A stretch of DNA of 64,000 bases from Salvator merianae (GCA_003586115.2 QVOM02000034.1:17591444-17655443), one strand, 5' to 3'; positions 23,655-34,316 are shown, counted from the stretch's first letter. The notes: a model not told the origin generated them from the sequence alone. Program-made: numbers and translations.

Positions 23655-24056
23655 TCTTTAAGGCTGCAGCATGTAAGGGTGCCTTCTGATCTTGTTCATA
23701 TCCTGCAATTGCCTCTTATTGCCCCTGCCAAATGCAGGAGGCAATCCTCAGCTCTTACTTTGTCTATCATTTCCTGGTGGGAAGCCTGCTCTCACAAAAG
23801 TATTCAGACATAGGAAGTACCTGCCCACTTGCCTTTGTTTTTTTTCACATGCTTCCTACATCCGGGTACTTTTGCAAGAGCAGTGATTCTGTGAGGAAAT
23901 GACAGACAAGGTAAGCAATATGGCATGGATGGGAAACCTGGCATCAGAGCTGGATTTTCCCTCTTGCTTTTATTGTGCTTTTTCAGTGACCTATCCTGGG
24001 AGTATATTGGGATTGCCCTCGGTATGTGTGGCAATCCCAATACAGCTCTGGAAACA
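23655..24056. mobile_element. Family D MITE-related copy
   Basis: It contains TCCTGCAATTGCCTCTTATT and CAGGAGGCAATCC (inverted pairs), shared in part with 36.5 kb, and the family D stem-loop GGGATTGCCCTCGG...TGTGGCAATCCC at 24010-24040. No coding frame. Divergence from the 17.3-kb copy is large, so this may be a sister subfamily. Confidence 0.6.
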
Positions 24057-25555
24057 GCACGGGTTTTAAATCACCTCTGGAGCACCTTAAGACTGTATTT
24101 GTATCTACAGTGGTTTTGCATCCCTTGCAATGCAGCAGTCACTCCACTGATATTTACATGGACCACATATAACCTGCAAAGCTGCTTCCAATGGCCTCCT
24201 AGCCCTCTTCCAATACTAGAACCACTGCTAGAAGTGCTAAACCCATAGGAAAGAGGAAGGAGCATGTTGTGTTTCCTGCAGATCATTTGCCCAAGATCTC
24301 CCAGGTAGCAAATACATCATATTACCTTACTAAATCCAACTTCACTCTGCCTCTTCTAGCTTTAGGCTGCATGCACATAAGTTTAGGGCACCCGGTGAGC
24401 TCTCCTGGGGTGTGCTGACTGAGATAAAGGACTTCAAAGGCAGATTTCACTTCCTTGCTGCCGTCTGGAATAGATGGCTCCGTGGGGGTGTTTTCTACCC
24501 AGCACTGAACAGAAAATGAGAAACTCCTGAAACCACTACCTGTCTGGCGCTAAACTGCACCAGGCAGAAACAATGAAGCTGAGGAGCTTTTGTTATAGAA
24601 TGCTTATTTGTTGTTTTATGACCCTGATGGACTCTAAAAGCAATCTGCCAAAAAAAGATCAAAAACATGAAAAGGAAAAGGCATGTCAATTAAAAAATGA
24701 ATTTTTATGTGAAATAAGAATGAGATATAGTAGGGGAAAAAATGATGTACCAACAATTAGCAAATGGAGAGTATTGTTTATGTTGAAAGTAATAGGTGGT
24801 ACAGAAATGTAAACATAAATAAGGATTTGTTGGATTCTGTACAGTGGATCCTCAAATGGAACTCTAGGAATAGCTGAGGAAGGGGAGGGAACAGGGTGAG
24901 TAGGGGGGCACTCATGATCATGATTATTATGTGTTTTTTGGATATTTTCCTTCATATGCTTATTTTAAAGAATAATTAGAAAATAAAAGTATAAAAAAGT
25001 AAGTTTGTTAATAAGGTCTTCATAAATAAAAAAGGAAGGTGTTAATAAGAAAAAAAAATACTTGATGACTGTATGGATGTTTTCTGACATATTTTTAAAT
25101 TCCCTAGACTAGCCTACAGTATAGTACCTGATATTCTCAGGACCCAGTTGGTTTTCCATCCTAAGAATAACCAGGTCTCACCCTGTCCTCAGATTTCAAG
25201 CTTGGAAGAGATTGCGAGGGACAGCTTCAGTGCTGAAGATCTCAAAATGTAATCAAGTACAGAACCCTCTGCAAGAGAAGTTGATTTCATGTCCTCAAGA
25301 GGGAAGCATTTTTCTTTTCAGTTCTTCCTCCTAATCAAGCTGTCAGCAGGACTGTGCTGAAGATTCTTGCTTCTTCAAAGTTCAAACTGCAGTTTAGATA
25401 CATTTTTAATGCACTTTCATACATGGCCTGCAGAGAGATAAATCCTGTGTGGCTCAACAGACTTATTCCCAGACAAATGAGTATTACAGAGTTGTAGCCT
25501 TAAAACATTCAAACTGCCCCAGAGTTATAACATCCAAGCTGCCTTTTTAAGAATA
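24057..25555. other. Unassigned, AT-rich
   Basis: No gene recognised. 24690-25060 is A-rich on plus and resembles a decayed LINE 3' UTR, but I cannot name a family. Confidence 0.35.
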
Positions 25556-25612
25556 CAGGAGAGTTAGGACTGACAAGCGGAAGTATTTTTTTGCCCAGAG
25601 GGTCTGTGGAAT
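25556..25612 (+). mobile_element. Short CR1 fragment duplicating downstream CR1
   Basis: GAGAGTTAGGACTGACAAG, then AGAGGGTCTGTGGAATTTG, repeats the segment at 25767-25832 of the adjacent CR1 in the same orientation. It is either a second insertion or a local duplication. Confidence 0.7.
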
Positions 25613-25613
25613 T

Positions 25614-25836
25614 TGCTAGATCTTGACTTCTTCTGCCTTGAAAAACAACGTTTAAAAAGAGACCTGACTGAAGTATATAAAATCATGCATAGTGTGGATA
25701 AGGTGTATAGAGAGAAATTATTTTCTCTATATACAACAGGACCAGGGGGCACTCTCTGAAGCTGATGTGTAGGAGAGTTAGAACTGACAACGGGAAGTAT
25801 TTTTTCATCCAGAGGGTCATTGGTCTGTGGAATTTA
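25614..25836 (+). mobile_element. Outer CR1, 5' portion, interrupted by nested CR1
   Basis: Sense CR1 (SLDFFCLEKQRLKRDLTEVY type) runs up to GTCTGTGGAATTTA at 25836. The matching continuation, TTACCAGAAGAAGTAGTGAC, resumes at 28018 after 2.2 kb of antisense CR1. The last six bases, AATTTA (25831-25836), recur at 28012-28017. Confidence 0.9.
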
Positions 25837-28011
25837 CATAAGAACATAAGAAGTTAAGAGGAGCCTTGCTGGATCAGGCCATGGCCCATCTAGTCCAGCA
25901 TTCTCTTTCATGCAGTGGCCCACCAATTACTTCTGGACATTCTCGAGCAGAATAAAAGGCAAAACCTTCACCTGCTCTTGACTCCTCGCAATTGGATTTA
26001 AAGATATCCTGCCTATCTTTTCAACCTGGAGGCAGTACCTAGGCATCCATTCCAGTAGCCCTTGATATAACTGACCTCCATGAATCTGTCCAATCCTTTC
26101 TTAAAGCTATCTAGGCTGACTGCTGTCACAACCTCTTCGAGTAATAAATTTCCATAGACTGATGACCCGCTGGGTGAAAAAATACTTCTCCTTGTTGGTC
26201 CTAACTCTCCTACCCATCAGCTTCATAGAGTGCCCCGTGGTCCTAGTGTTGTGTGATAGAGAAAATAATTTTTCTCTATCCACCTTATCTATAACGTGCA
26301 TTATTTTATATACTTCAATTAGGTCCCCTATTAAATGCTGTTTTTCAAGGCTGAAGAGGTCAAGACATTGCAGCATGATTTCATAAGGAAGGTGTTCCAG
26401 CCCCTTGATCATTCTGGTTGCCCTTTTTTGCACCTTCTCCAGTTCCACAATATCCTTTCTGAGGTGAGGTGACCAGAATTGTACACAATATTCCATGTGT
26501 GGTCTCACCATAGATTTGTAAAGAGGTACACTTGCTGACTAGTTTTCTATTCCCTTCCTAATTACCCCTAGCACTGAATTTGCCTTTTTCACTGCCACTG
26601 CACACTGGGTTGACACCTTCGTTGAGCTGTCTACCAGAACCCCAAGATCCTTTTCCTGGTCTGTCACAGAAAGCTTGGCCCCCATCAGTTTATAGGTGTA
26701 ATTGGAGTTCTTTGCTCCAATGTGCATCACTCTGCACTTGCTAAGATTGAAGTGCATTGGCCACTTCATTGCCCACTCACCCAATGTCAAGAGATCCCTC
26801 TGGAGCTCTTTACAATCACTTTCAGTTTTTACTACCCTGAACAGTTTAGTGTCATCAGCAAACTTTGCTAACTCACTACTTACTCCTGTGTCGAGATCAT
26901 TTATGAATAAATTAAAAAGCAGGGGTCCTAATACTGAACCTTGTGGGACCCCACTTCTCACCTCTTTCAACTCTTGAGAACTGACCATTTATTCCTACTC
27001 TCTGTTTCCTGTTCTTAAGCCAGTTAGCAATCCAGGACAGGATCTGTCCGCTTATTTCATGACTGCTGAGTTTATTCAGGAGTCTTTGATGAGGGACTTT
27101 GTCAAAAGCCTTCTGGAAGTCCAGATAGACAATGTCAACTGGGTCACCTTTATCCGCATGTTTATTAACACTTCCAAAGAATTCTAACAAGTTTGTAAGG
27201 CATGATTTACCTTTGCAGAAGCCGTGCTCATTTTCTTTCAGCAATGCTTGTTCCCCTATGTGTTTATTAATTTTATCCTTAATTATGGTTTCCATCACTT
27301 TACCTGGAACTGATGTTACGCTGACTGGTCTGTAATTTCCTGGATCACCCCTGGATCCATTTTTGAAGATTGGTGTCACATTTGCTACCCTCCAGTCCTC
27401 AGGCACAGAGCCTGATTTTAGGGAAAGATTATATATTTTTGCTAGAAGCTCAGCAATTTCACATTTGAGTTCTTTAAGAACTCTCGGATGACTACCATCT
27501 AGTTTGGGTGATTTGTTACCATTTAGTTTGTTAAGGCATGCAAGGACGTCCTCCTTGATTCCCTCTATCTGATTTAATTTGTCTGACTCCCCACCTGAAA
27601 AGATTGATTTATTTGCCAGCATATGCCCTCTATCTTCCTCAGTAAAAACAGAGGAAAAGAATTAATTTAGCCTTTATGCAATCTAGTGGTCCAACTGCTT
27701 TTCTGATTGGATTCCTACTTCTGACATACTTAAAGAAATTCTTGTTATTTCTCTTGATGCTCATGGCAATGTGCTCCTCAAAATTCTTCTTAGCATTTCT
27801 GATTGCTGCCTTGCATTTGTTCTGCCAGAGTTTGTGTTCTTTCTTGTTCTCCTCATTATGACAAGCCGTCCATTTTCTGAATGATCTTTCTTTGCTTTTA
27901 ATGACTTCCTGTACTGCATTTGTAAGCCACACTGGTGTCCTCTTGGACTTGGCAGCCCCTTTTTTTCTTTTAGGTGTGCATTCTAATTGACCCTCCATTA
28001 TTGTGTTTTTA
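25837..28011 (-). mobile_element. Nested CR1 LINE, antisense, 5'-truncated
   Basis: About 2.2 kb of minus-strand CR1 from the linker before the RT domain to the 3' end. The 3' end shows as CATAAGAACATAAGAAG on plus at 25837, the usual squamate CR1 tail. It is flanked by AATTTA on both sides (25831-25836 and 28012-28017), a plausible 6-bp target duplication. It lies inside another CR1 of opposite orientation, so it is the younger of the two. Confidence 0.93.
26107..28011 (-). pseudogene. CR1 ORF2 reverse transcriptase, broken
   Basis: Minus-strand blocks in order: linker (KGAAKSKRTPVWLTNAVQEV; 28011-27640), RT with NYRPVSVTSVPGKVME and the catalytic-aspartate block YLDFQKAFDKVPH (27622-26912), the GVPQGSVLGPLLFNLFINDL block and the KFADDTKLF catalytic block (FADD at about 26851-26862), and the C-terminal tail beginning MVRPHMEYCVQFW. 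Breaks: a stop near 27640, a frame change between 26912 and 26988, an in-frame stop at 26539, and a frame change near 26150. The endonuclease domain is missing by 5' truncation. Both catalytic blocks are still readable, so decay is moderate, but the element is dead. Confidence 0.92.
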
Positions 28012-28320
28012 AATTTATTACCAGAAGAAGTAGTGACAGCAATCAGCCTGGATAGCTTTAAGAATAGATTAGACAGATTCATGGAGGTCAGGTGTATCAA
28101 TGCCTACTACAATGGATGTCTAGGTACTCCCTCCAGGATGGAGAGACAGGCAGGATTGCCCCTAAAGACCATTTGCAGGGAGTCAAGAACAGGTGAATGT
28201 TTTGCCCTTTTATCCTGCTTGAGAACACCCGGAAATAATTGGTGAGCCACTGTGTGAGTCAGAATGCTGGACTAGGTGGGTTGTGGCCTGATCTAGCAGG
28301 GCTCTTTGTATGTTCTTATG
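28012..28320 (+). mobile_element. Outer CR1, 3' portion
   Basis: Continues the sense CR1 interrupted at 25836: LPEEVVTAISLDSFKNRLDR-type coding end, then 3' UTR with GCTGGACTAGGTGGG, then the terminal TTTGTATGTTCTTATGT. Joined with 25614-25836 it forms one CR1 3' end of about 530 bp. Confidence 0.92.
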
Positions 28321-28948
28321 TCTCTTGTACTGTAAGGTTGTTCATAGTATTTTGCACTACAAAATGCAACTCCCTTGCAACAACGCAGTGCCACGTTTAA
28401 AATCTTATGAGAGACATTGACAGTAATGGAAACTGGGAATTAGAAAAGAAGTGCTGGAATTGCTTCTCCAATACTAGTTTACACAATGCAGTGTTTTCCT
28501 AGAACCATCGTGTTATGGGAGGGATGGGTGTACTTCACTTTATCAGTACAATGAGACCAGAACTTCAGGTATTCATCTAAAGGTAAATGGGATCAGCAGG
28601 GCCAGAGAGAATGCGTGGACTTTTCTCTTCCCAAGCTTGGCCCTGGGAACCTTCCAAGGATACATCCAAATGATCCTTTAATCTGATGTAGGAGCTGATG
28701 CATGTGACATGGGCAGCCAGCACAGTGGCTTACCCTATACAAAGTTAAATGCCATGTGCAGGAGACCCTTGAGAGTTGCTGTGACATGATTCTTATTCTT
28801 AGACTCTCTCTATAGGAGCAATTTCGCATCCTCCAAAAAGCACTACCTCAAAGGCAAGGGATAGATTTGCATAAAATGCGCATGAGTTAATTTCAAATAC
28901 CAAAATTATTTGTATTATTTGGATAAAGCAAGGGCTGCTCATACTTAC
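28321..28948. other. Unassigned stretch
   Basis: No repeat recognised. A possible minus-strand donor (GGGTAAGCC) near 28732-28742 follows an open stretch, but I see no matching acceptor of quality. Confidence 0.3.
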
Positions 28949-29068
28949 CAACATTTGCATCTGTCCAGAGAATATCCACATGTCATCAGATGCAGTCTGC
29001 AGAATGCTGGAGCAGGCTTGGTGCTTTTTGCAATTCACATCACCACCATGCTCAATTGCACAGTTCAC
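28949..29068 (-). CDS. Candidate internal exon, unknown protein
   Basis: On the minus strand a pyrimidine-rich stretch (CTTCCTACCCCATCTTCTC) leads to an AG at 29069-29070. Exactly 120 open bases (40 codons, phase 0) follow, then the donor GTAAGTAT at 28948-28941. The peptide starts VNCAIEHGGDVNCKKHQAC and ends with SGQMQML. It has four cysteines and a balanced composition unlike the low-complexity surroundings. A part (AIEHGGDVN) faintly resembles an ankyrin-repeat loop, but this is too little to assign. No partner exon was identified nearby, and the plus strand is also open here. It could be chance: acceptor, length divisible by three and donor all fit, but only a protein or RNA match would prove it. 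Confidence 0.3.
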
Positions 29069-29142
29069 CTGTATCACCAAATGAGAAGATGGGGTAGGAA
29101 GAATTCTGCAGAAATATTGCCACTTAGGAAAAAAAAAAAGGA

Positions 29143-29234
29143 GTTTGGAGGCCCATGGGTGCTCTTAGAATTATAGGGAACTGTCCCATGTTTGGAGGCC
29201 CATGGGTGCTCTTAGAATTATAGGGAACTGTCCC
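29143..29234. repeat. Two-copy tandem duplication, period 47
   Basis: The unit beginning GTTTGGAGGCCCATGGGTGC and ending GGGAACTGTCCC is present twice without a difference (29143-29189 including AT, and 29190-29234). Identity implies a very recent event, or an assembly artefact. Confidence 0.97.
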
Positions 29235-29649
29235 GGGTACCAATCACAAAGTGGTTAGCATGGGCACATATCATATCATCATCGCTACCACCACCACCAT
29301 GATCATCTAATGGCTTCCATACAATATGAGGTGTCCCACAATGACTATTATATTTGAAAAAACAGTACAACTGAAATCCTGACGTGGTACAATATGCAAC
29401 TGCTGCTAAAAATTGGATAGCACTGTATTGCCCTGTTATGTGCCATGAAAGGAGGGACCAGACACATGGGACATCATTTGCTGCAGAAAAAGTGTCATGG
29501 GATAAATCAATAAATAACCTGATTTAGGACAAATCTATATCGCTGCTATTTAAAGCACAAAGCATCTGTATACCAAGATTTGTCCAGGCATCATGCCTGC
29601 TAAGAGGGCAAATTGATCTTCTTGTTTATTCTGAGCAATTTATCCTGTT

Positions 29650-29693
29650 TCCCTCCCTCCCTCCCTCCCTCCCCCTCTCTTCCTCCCTCCCTC
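29650..29693. repeat. (CCCT)n microsatellite
   Basis: Tandem CCCT units interrupted once by CCCCTCTCTTCC. A strong strand bias of pyrimidines. Confidence 0.95.
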
Positions 29694-31137
29694 GGTCAGT
29701 TGCAAACACTGGAGTAGTCAAAGAAAGACAAACTTGCTTTTCTCCTTTCCTTATTGTATCCGTATGAGGCATCTTCTCCTCCTTCCTCAACCAGCCAGCT
29801 GAGCAGCTACCTGGGGAGATCCAACCCTATCACTCACATACAGCTTTCATTTCTATCACTGGAGTAAGGAAGGGAAATTGCAAAAAATCATTTTTAAAAA
29901 CCCAGTCTGCTGGATTGAAACAAGTAATTACAACTGACATCAAAGCTGCAGTACAAAAGAATTGAGAGGGGGAAAAAAGTAGAGGTATCAGGGAGAAAAT
30001 AAGTAATAACATGTCTTAGCCCTGAATAGCTTTCTACTAACATCTTTTTTATGCAAGGAAGTATTTTAAAAAGGGGGAGGGATAAAAAGTTATTTTGAAC
30101 TAAATCTCACCAAGCAATTGCTCGAAGCAATTCTGTGTGTTCCTGTCTGGTGCATATGGCACAGAACCTCTTAGGAATCCCTTTCCATCTTTTTTTATTG
30201 TCAGATTTCTCCATCTGCAGCTAAGCCAATTCCCACTGACTATGTAATGAAACCCCATAACACGGGTAGTGATATTAATTTCAGCCCACTTAGTAAAAAC
30301 ATCTATGTCTCTATGATAGAACCCACATTAAGGAGAAAGACTGATGGCCAACTACAGATTAAGATATTCTCAGTAGATGACTCCTTAGGCATTGGCTGTT
30401 TTTGCAGGACTTCACTAAAAACTACATGGAGATATATGACTAGGAAGGAGCTGGAGTAGGACACAGAAGACAGGGGAAGGAAAACAAAGACAAAGAAGCC
30501 TTTTGTTAAATCATGTATTGGACAAGATTTTCGACTCCATAGTGCAAAGTGATATGATAAAGGAACACTCATGCCAGTTGTTCATCTGCCTCAGTAAGTT
30601 TTCAGGTGGATCCCTGCCTCATTCTCTGGCAACAACCTCCTGGTCCTTTTGGATTCTGCCACCAGTGTAGTAGGTTTGTGGTGTCTGCACATTGTTGTGC
30701 ACCAAAGAGGGCCAGGACCTCTTTGGAGCTTGGTGTCTACTTGGGACCCATTTCTGGCCTGCTCCTACGCACAGATTCCATGCCTGGGAGCACTCTACCA
30801 GTAGATCATTGGAAAACATTCTCAGTACAAGTCAATTGGACTCCTGGTTCCTGCTACCCCAGTGCAGAGAGGTGACAGCAACAGGAGTGGCCCATGGCCC
30901 ATTCTGGAGGCCACTTCCAGGACCATTTTTCAGGGCATGGCTGCAATGTCCCTAGCATGGAACTTCAACAATGGGGAACTTTTTTTCCTTGGCTTTGATG
31001 TGAAGCCAGGCTGGGCTGGGCTGAGTCTTGTATTGTATTCTGTTTAGTGTCATTTCCATACCCCATTGTTTTGCCCCTTTCTCATTTCTTCTTCACATTC
31101 ACACAGTGAACAGCATGATGTCATCATACTTGTACAG

Positions 31138-31160
31138 CCAATCAGATTTGGCTATAAAAG
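31138..31160 (+). promoter_or_regulatory. CCAAT and TATA-like motifs, possible LTR promoter
   Basis: GCCAATCAG (31138-31146) and TATAAAAG (31153-31160) sit close together, and an AATAAA follows at 31585-31590. Motif order (CCAAT, TATA, polyadenylation signal within about 450 bp) is LTR-like, but I find no second copy, no clear TG...CA ends and no target duplication. The two boxes are closer than in ordinary host promoters. Weak call. Confidence 0.2.
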
Positions 31161-31718
31161 TGGAAGATGCTGAGAACAAATAGAATAATTTCAATTAGTC
31201 ATGTGGGTGACTTCAGTCAGTCACCTGCAGAATCTTCCTAGATTACTTGATGATTCCTACTGCCATACTAAGCAATTTCAGAAGGTTTTGTCATGCAGCA
31301 GTGGGTCAGCTCATATTTTGAGTAATGTGGTGTTTTCAAGGGCAACAGCCTTCAATAACAAGATAGGAAGCAGGAGGAGAGGTGAGCAAGAAAATGGCAT
31401 TCAGCAAGTCAAGATCATATTACTGGACCAAACATTACTGGACAAGCCAGGAAGCAAAACACAAGAGTGTTTTATAAAATAACTGTAACATGGGTGTCCA
31501 TTCTGCAGGCCAATAATTGTTGGAATTCACTTGGCCTTCTGTGGGTGAAATCAAAGCTGCTTTTGCAACCAATTATTAGGGTCTAATAAATACTGTTTGT
31601 TCCATATTCTGAAATGGAATTGTTACCTTGTAAATTTTTCTTTGCATTGAACATTTCTTGGCATTGCATTTTTTGGCAAAACACCAAGTACCTGACAGTT
31701 GCTTGATGAAAGGACAAA

Positions 31719-32020
31719 GGGCCTTTTCACATTTTCCACCATAGAATGGGATAATTATCCCATTCTAAGCTGGAACAGCCCCCACGGTGCGGCAGCCATC
31801 CGCACTGTGAGGGTTGCAACAGCCTGGAAACAGGCTCCCAGCACTTGCAGTGCAAATGCTGCCTGCCTGCCATGGCAGCGGCTGCAGAACATCCAGCCAT
31901 TGCCAAGGCAACCAGGGACACAGTGCACAAGCGTGGAGCACCAGCCATGCTCCCGGAAGTAGTTGTCCACAGCTAGTAGCGACTGCAAAATGCAGATGCC
32001 CAGTGCTAGTGAGCGTCAAA
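31719..32020 (-). mobile_element. Family C MITE, inverted copy
   Basis: It starts on plus with GGGCCTTTTCACATTTTCC and a perfect palindrome AGAATGGGATAATTATCCCATTCT (split: AGAATGGGATAA / TTATCCCATTCT, 31743-31766). It passes the inverse of the family C interior (AACATCCAGCCATTGCCA; CACAGCTAGTAG) and ends with GTGCTAGTGAGCGTCA. Orientation is opposite to the 11.5 and 47.8 kb copies. The outer terminus is eroded. Confidence 0.7.
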
Positions 32021-33189
32021 GTTTCAACAGCTGAAGTTCCCTCCAATCCCTGTTCCTTCATGCCATGAGGAAGCTTTATGTCAGGCATTCCTGCCAGCCA
32101 TGCATGACATGAAGGATTAGATGGTCACTTGTGTGTGGTGACAGCAGCAGCGAAGGTCCTGGGGAAACCATGGGTCAAGCAAAAACTTCCAGTGCTGTTT
32201 TTAAGCCTTAGACATGTTCATGACCAAACTTGTCCATCATGCCATTCAAGCAGCTAGCAATTGTGTGGGTTGATTTATTTTTTTTAAAAAAACTAATGGG
32301 TATAGGTTCTCTTAGGGATCAGGACTAGAGTGGGATCGGGAGAGGATAAATCCAACTATTTAAGATGTAGTGAAAGGAAGAGTGCCATTGGCATAAATTA
32401 ATGGTGCATCATAACTAGTTTGGATAAGGGTCACAGGCCTCCCGGTTTCCCTTGAAGGGACAGAGAGCTTTATCCATCCTATTTGCAGGAGGAATGTAGA
32501 AAAACTTACAGAAGAAGAATGGAGACAATAATGCAGGAAATGAAAGTCAGAGTAAAGCAGAAAACGGGGAGTTGGAATGAAGTAGAAAATTGAACTACAG
32601 TGTTTTTGAAATTGTTCATCAATGGTAGGAATCAGCAGACGTAAGTTGCATTTCCACATACTATCGGGGCACCCTGGTGAAGCATCTTAGCCACCACATG
32701 TAGTGGCAAGAGGTTCCTTATGGCGAGTGTGCTGCTCCATTTCCAGCCACAATGGCTGTCCAAAGCACCTGTCCTACAAGGTATGATTTCCTTGGATTGT
32801 CACTTCAAATAATTCCTCTGCGTTCCAAAACGGAGAGGTGGAGACAACTTTGGGAGTGGCTATTGTGGTGCCTTTCCTCAGGTGCCAGATCCATCATCTA
32901 GTGGAGACCTGGACATTCACAAATTTTCAGTTGGGATATATCTACGGCATGAAGCATAACCTTGCTAGTACTAATGCAGATGATTATGTGTTTGAGCAAG
33001 GGGTTGGAATAGTTCCTTGTTGCTTTCTGCAGTTTCAATAACTGTTAGTTTTGTGTTCTTTTTTCTGGGCAAAGGTAGAGTATGTCATGAAGTGCACTTT
33101 GTGTGTTCCCTGTACAGTTTTTCCGGCACTCCTCCTCCCCCTCATCATCCCACAGCCTATGAAACATTTGTCCAGTGATTCCACCACTG
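32021..33189. other. Unassigned stretch
   Basis: No gene or repeat family recognised. Confidence 0.4.
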
Positions 33190-33293
33190 GTGCACTAGGA
33201 GCCTTCCTTCCACACACTGTTGCAGTCTCCTGGGTGGGGCCTCCCTTAGACACACACACCCCCAGTGTGTGGTAAGGGAGGCTCCTAGTACAC
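33190..33293. repeat. Inverted repeat, 30-base arms
   Basis: GTGCACTAGGAGCCTTCCTT (33190 on) is inverted at 33263-33293 (AAGGGAGGCTCCTAGTACAC), with a second nested pairing around 33239-33282. The right arm plus its continuation (CTTGCTGGTCC, TATACCAGCCA) recurs at 39728-39772, so this is a folded-back terminus of a family F-type element. Confidence 0.8.
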
Positions 33294-33479
33294 TTGCTGG
33301 TCCCGTATACCAGCCAATACAGAATCACTCTTAGATTCTTCTATGTCTCTCCTGACTTTTTCTAAACAAAAAAAAATCTTCTGATTTTTGCTTCTTCCAT
33401 CTCTTCAAAGTCCAAGTAAGACTATTTAGGTCTTTCCCTACATTGCCTGCATGCTTCTCCCTGTCCCCAACAAGGTCCT

Positions 33480-33650
33480 GTAGCCTTACTGTCACAGCAC
33501 TATATCCTGGAATAGGGACATGCCATCCGCATGCTAGTGCAAACTATAAGAGGTCTTGCCCAGGGCCTACTGCAGTCTGCACTAGCATGCAGATGGCAGA
33601 TCTCTATTCTGAGATATAATCTGGAATAAGTCCAAGTGCAGAAAGGCCCA
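33480..33650. mobile_element. Family E palindromic MITE
   Basis: The arms at 33503-33544 and 33574-33614 are inverted repeats (GCATGCTAGTGCAAACT against AGTCTGCACTAGCATGC, and CCTGGAATAGGG against CTCTATTCTGAG). The right end is GTGCAGAAAGGCCC, the same terminal type as family C. Related shorter pieces are at 56.3, 60.45 and 62.84 kb. Confidence 0.7.
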
Positions 33651-33651
33651 A

Positions 33652-33748
33652 TGTGGAAAGAAACTGACCAGTCACTTTGTCCATATGTTCTCTAACTGCG
33701 AAGGTGGACTGAAACTGGACTAAAACTTAGGTGTGAATGCAGCCAAGA
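33652..33748. mobile_element. Family A MITE, right half only
   Basis: GTGGAAAGAAACTGACCAGT...GTCACTTTG, then GGTGGACTGAAACTGGACTA and AAACTTAGGTGTGAATGCAG, match the right arm of full copies (35.25-35.35 kb). The left arm is absent; family E sequence abuts it directly. Confidence 0.8.
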
Positions 33749-33800
33749 ACGTAAGAACACAAAATCATAAGAGCAGCCCTACTGAATTGGGTCACGATCC
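33746..33800 (-). mobile_element. CR1 3' tip, antisense
   Basis: AAGAACGTAAGAACACAAA, CATAAGAGCAGCCCTACTGA, GGGTCACGATCC follow the antisense CR1 tail. Truncated after about 55 bp, directly beside the family A right terminus. Confidence 0.65.
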
Positions 33801-34087
33801 TTCTGTTGCTCCCTCTACTCTTCCCACCCCATCTTTCCAGTTCCAACAGTAGCTCACTGCCCCTCTGCTCCCCGCCCCTTCCTTTGCAGCTGATGCCTCC
33901 CTGACTTCTGAAAATAAGCTACCTCACCTTTTCCTTTCCTGTACCCCATTGTTGCATTTGAAGGAATCTCCTTATGGAGAAAAGGTGGGAAAATTGCCAG
34001 CTGGCAATTCACCTAACGCCTGTCTCCACTTCAACTTAGTGACTAAACCTTTACAAATTTTATATTCACAAGGATTTCAGGGAACCC

Positions 34088-34316
34088 AACAGTCGTGAAT
34101 TTTACTTTGTTGGGTACCACTGAGTCATGGCCGACGCCTGGTTGACTGCATGAGCACCTGCATGGGCACCTCTATGCAGTTTTCTTGGCAGAGACACAGA
34201 AGTGGTTTGCCATTGCCTGCTTCTGGGGAGAGGCCAGGGATCAAACTGGCCAGCCTCTGCTTTCCAGGCAGTTTGCACTACCACTGAGCTACCATCACTC
34301 CCAAACAGTCATGAAT
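34088..34316 (-). mobile_element. tRNA-derived SINE, Sauria-type, with target duplication
   Basis: On minus, the head GGGAGTGATGGTAGCTCAGT carries a pol III A box (TAGCTCAGTGG, 34281-34291) and a B-box-like GTTTGATCCC (34237-34246). The tail GGCAAACCACTTCTGT, then GCCAAGAAAACTGCAT, resembles the 3' end of BovB, as in Sauria SINEs of squamates. The element proper is 34101-34303. It is flanked by AACAGTCGTGAAT (34088-34100) and AACAGTCATGAAT (34304-34316), a 13-bp duplication with one mismatch, as expected if BovB machinery mobilised it. Confidence 0.9.

Larger units (their letters stand above)
29235..31718. other. Unassigned, with a microsatellite and promoter-like motifs
   Basis: Apart from the (CCCT)n array and the CCAAT/TATA pair listed separately, no family or gene was recognised. 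The 60-codon minus frame at 29830-30012 starts with a hydrophobic stretch but has no other support. Confidence 0.35.

Noticed and set aside
31080..31700. A third LTR based on CCAAT, TATA and AATAAA motifs
   Set aside because: No second copy, no TG...CA inverted ends and no target duplication; kept only as a weak regulatory motif.
34101..34303. Functional tRNA gene at the SINE head
   Set aside because: A and B boxes are present but the rest does not fold as a tRNA, and a BovB-like tail plus target duplication identify a SINE.
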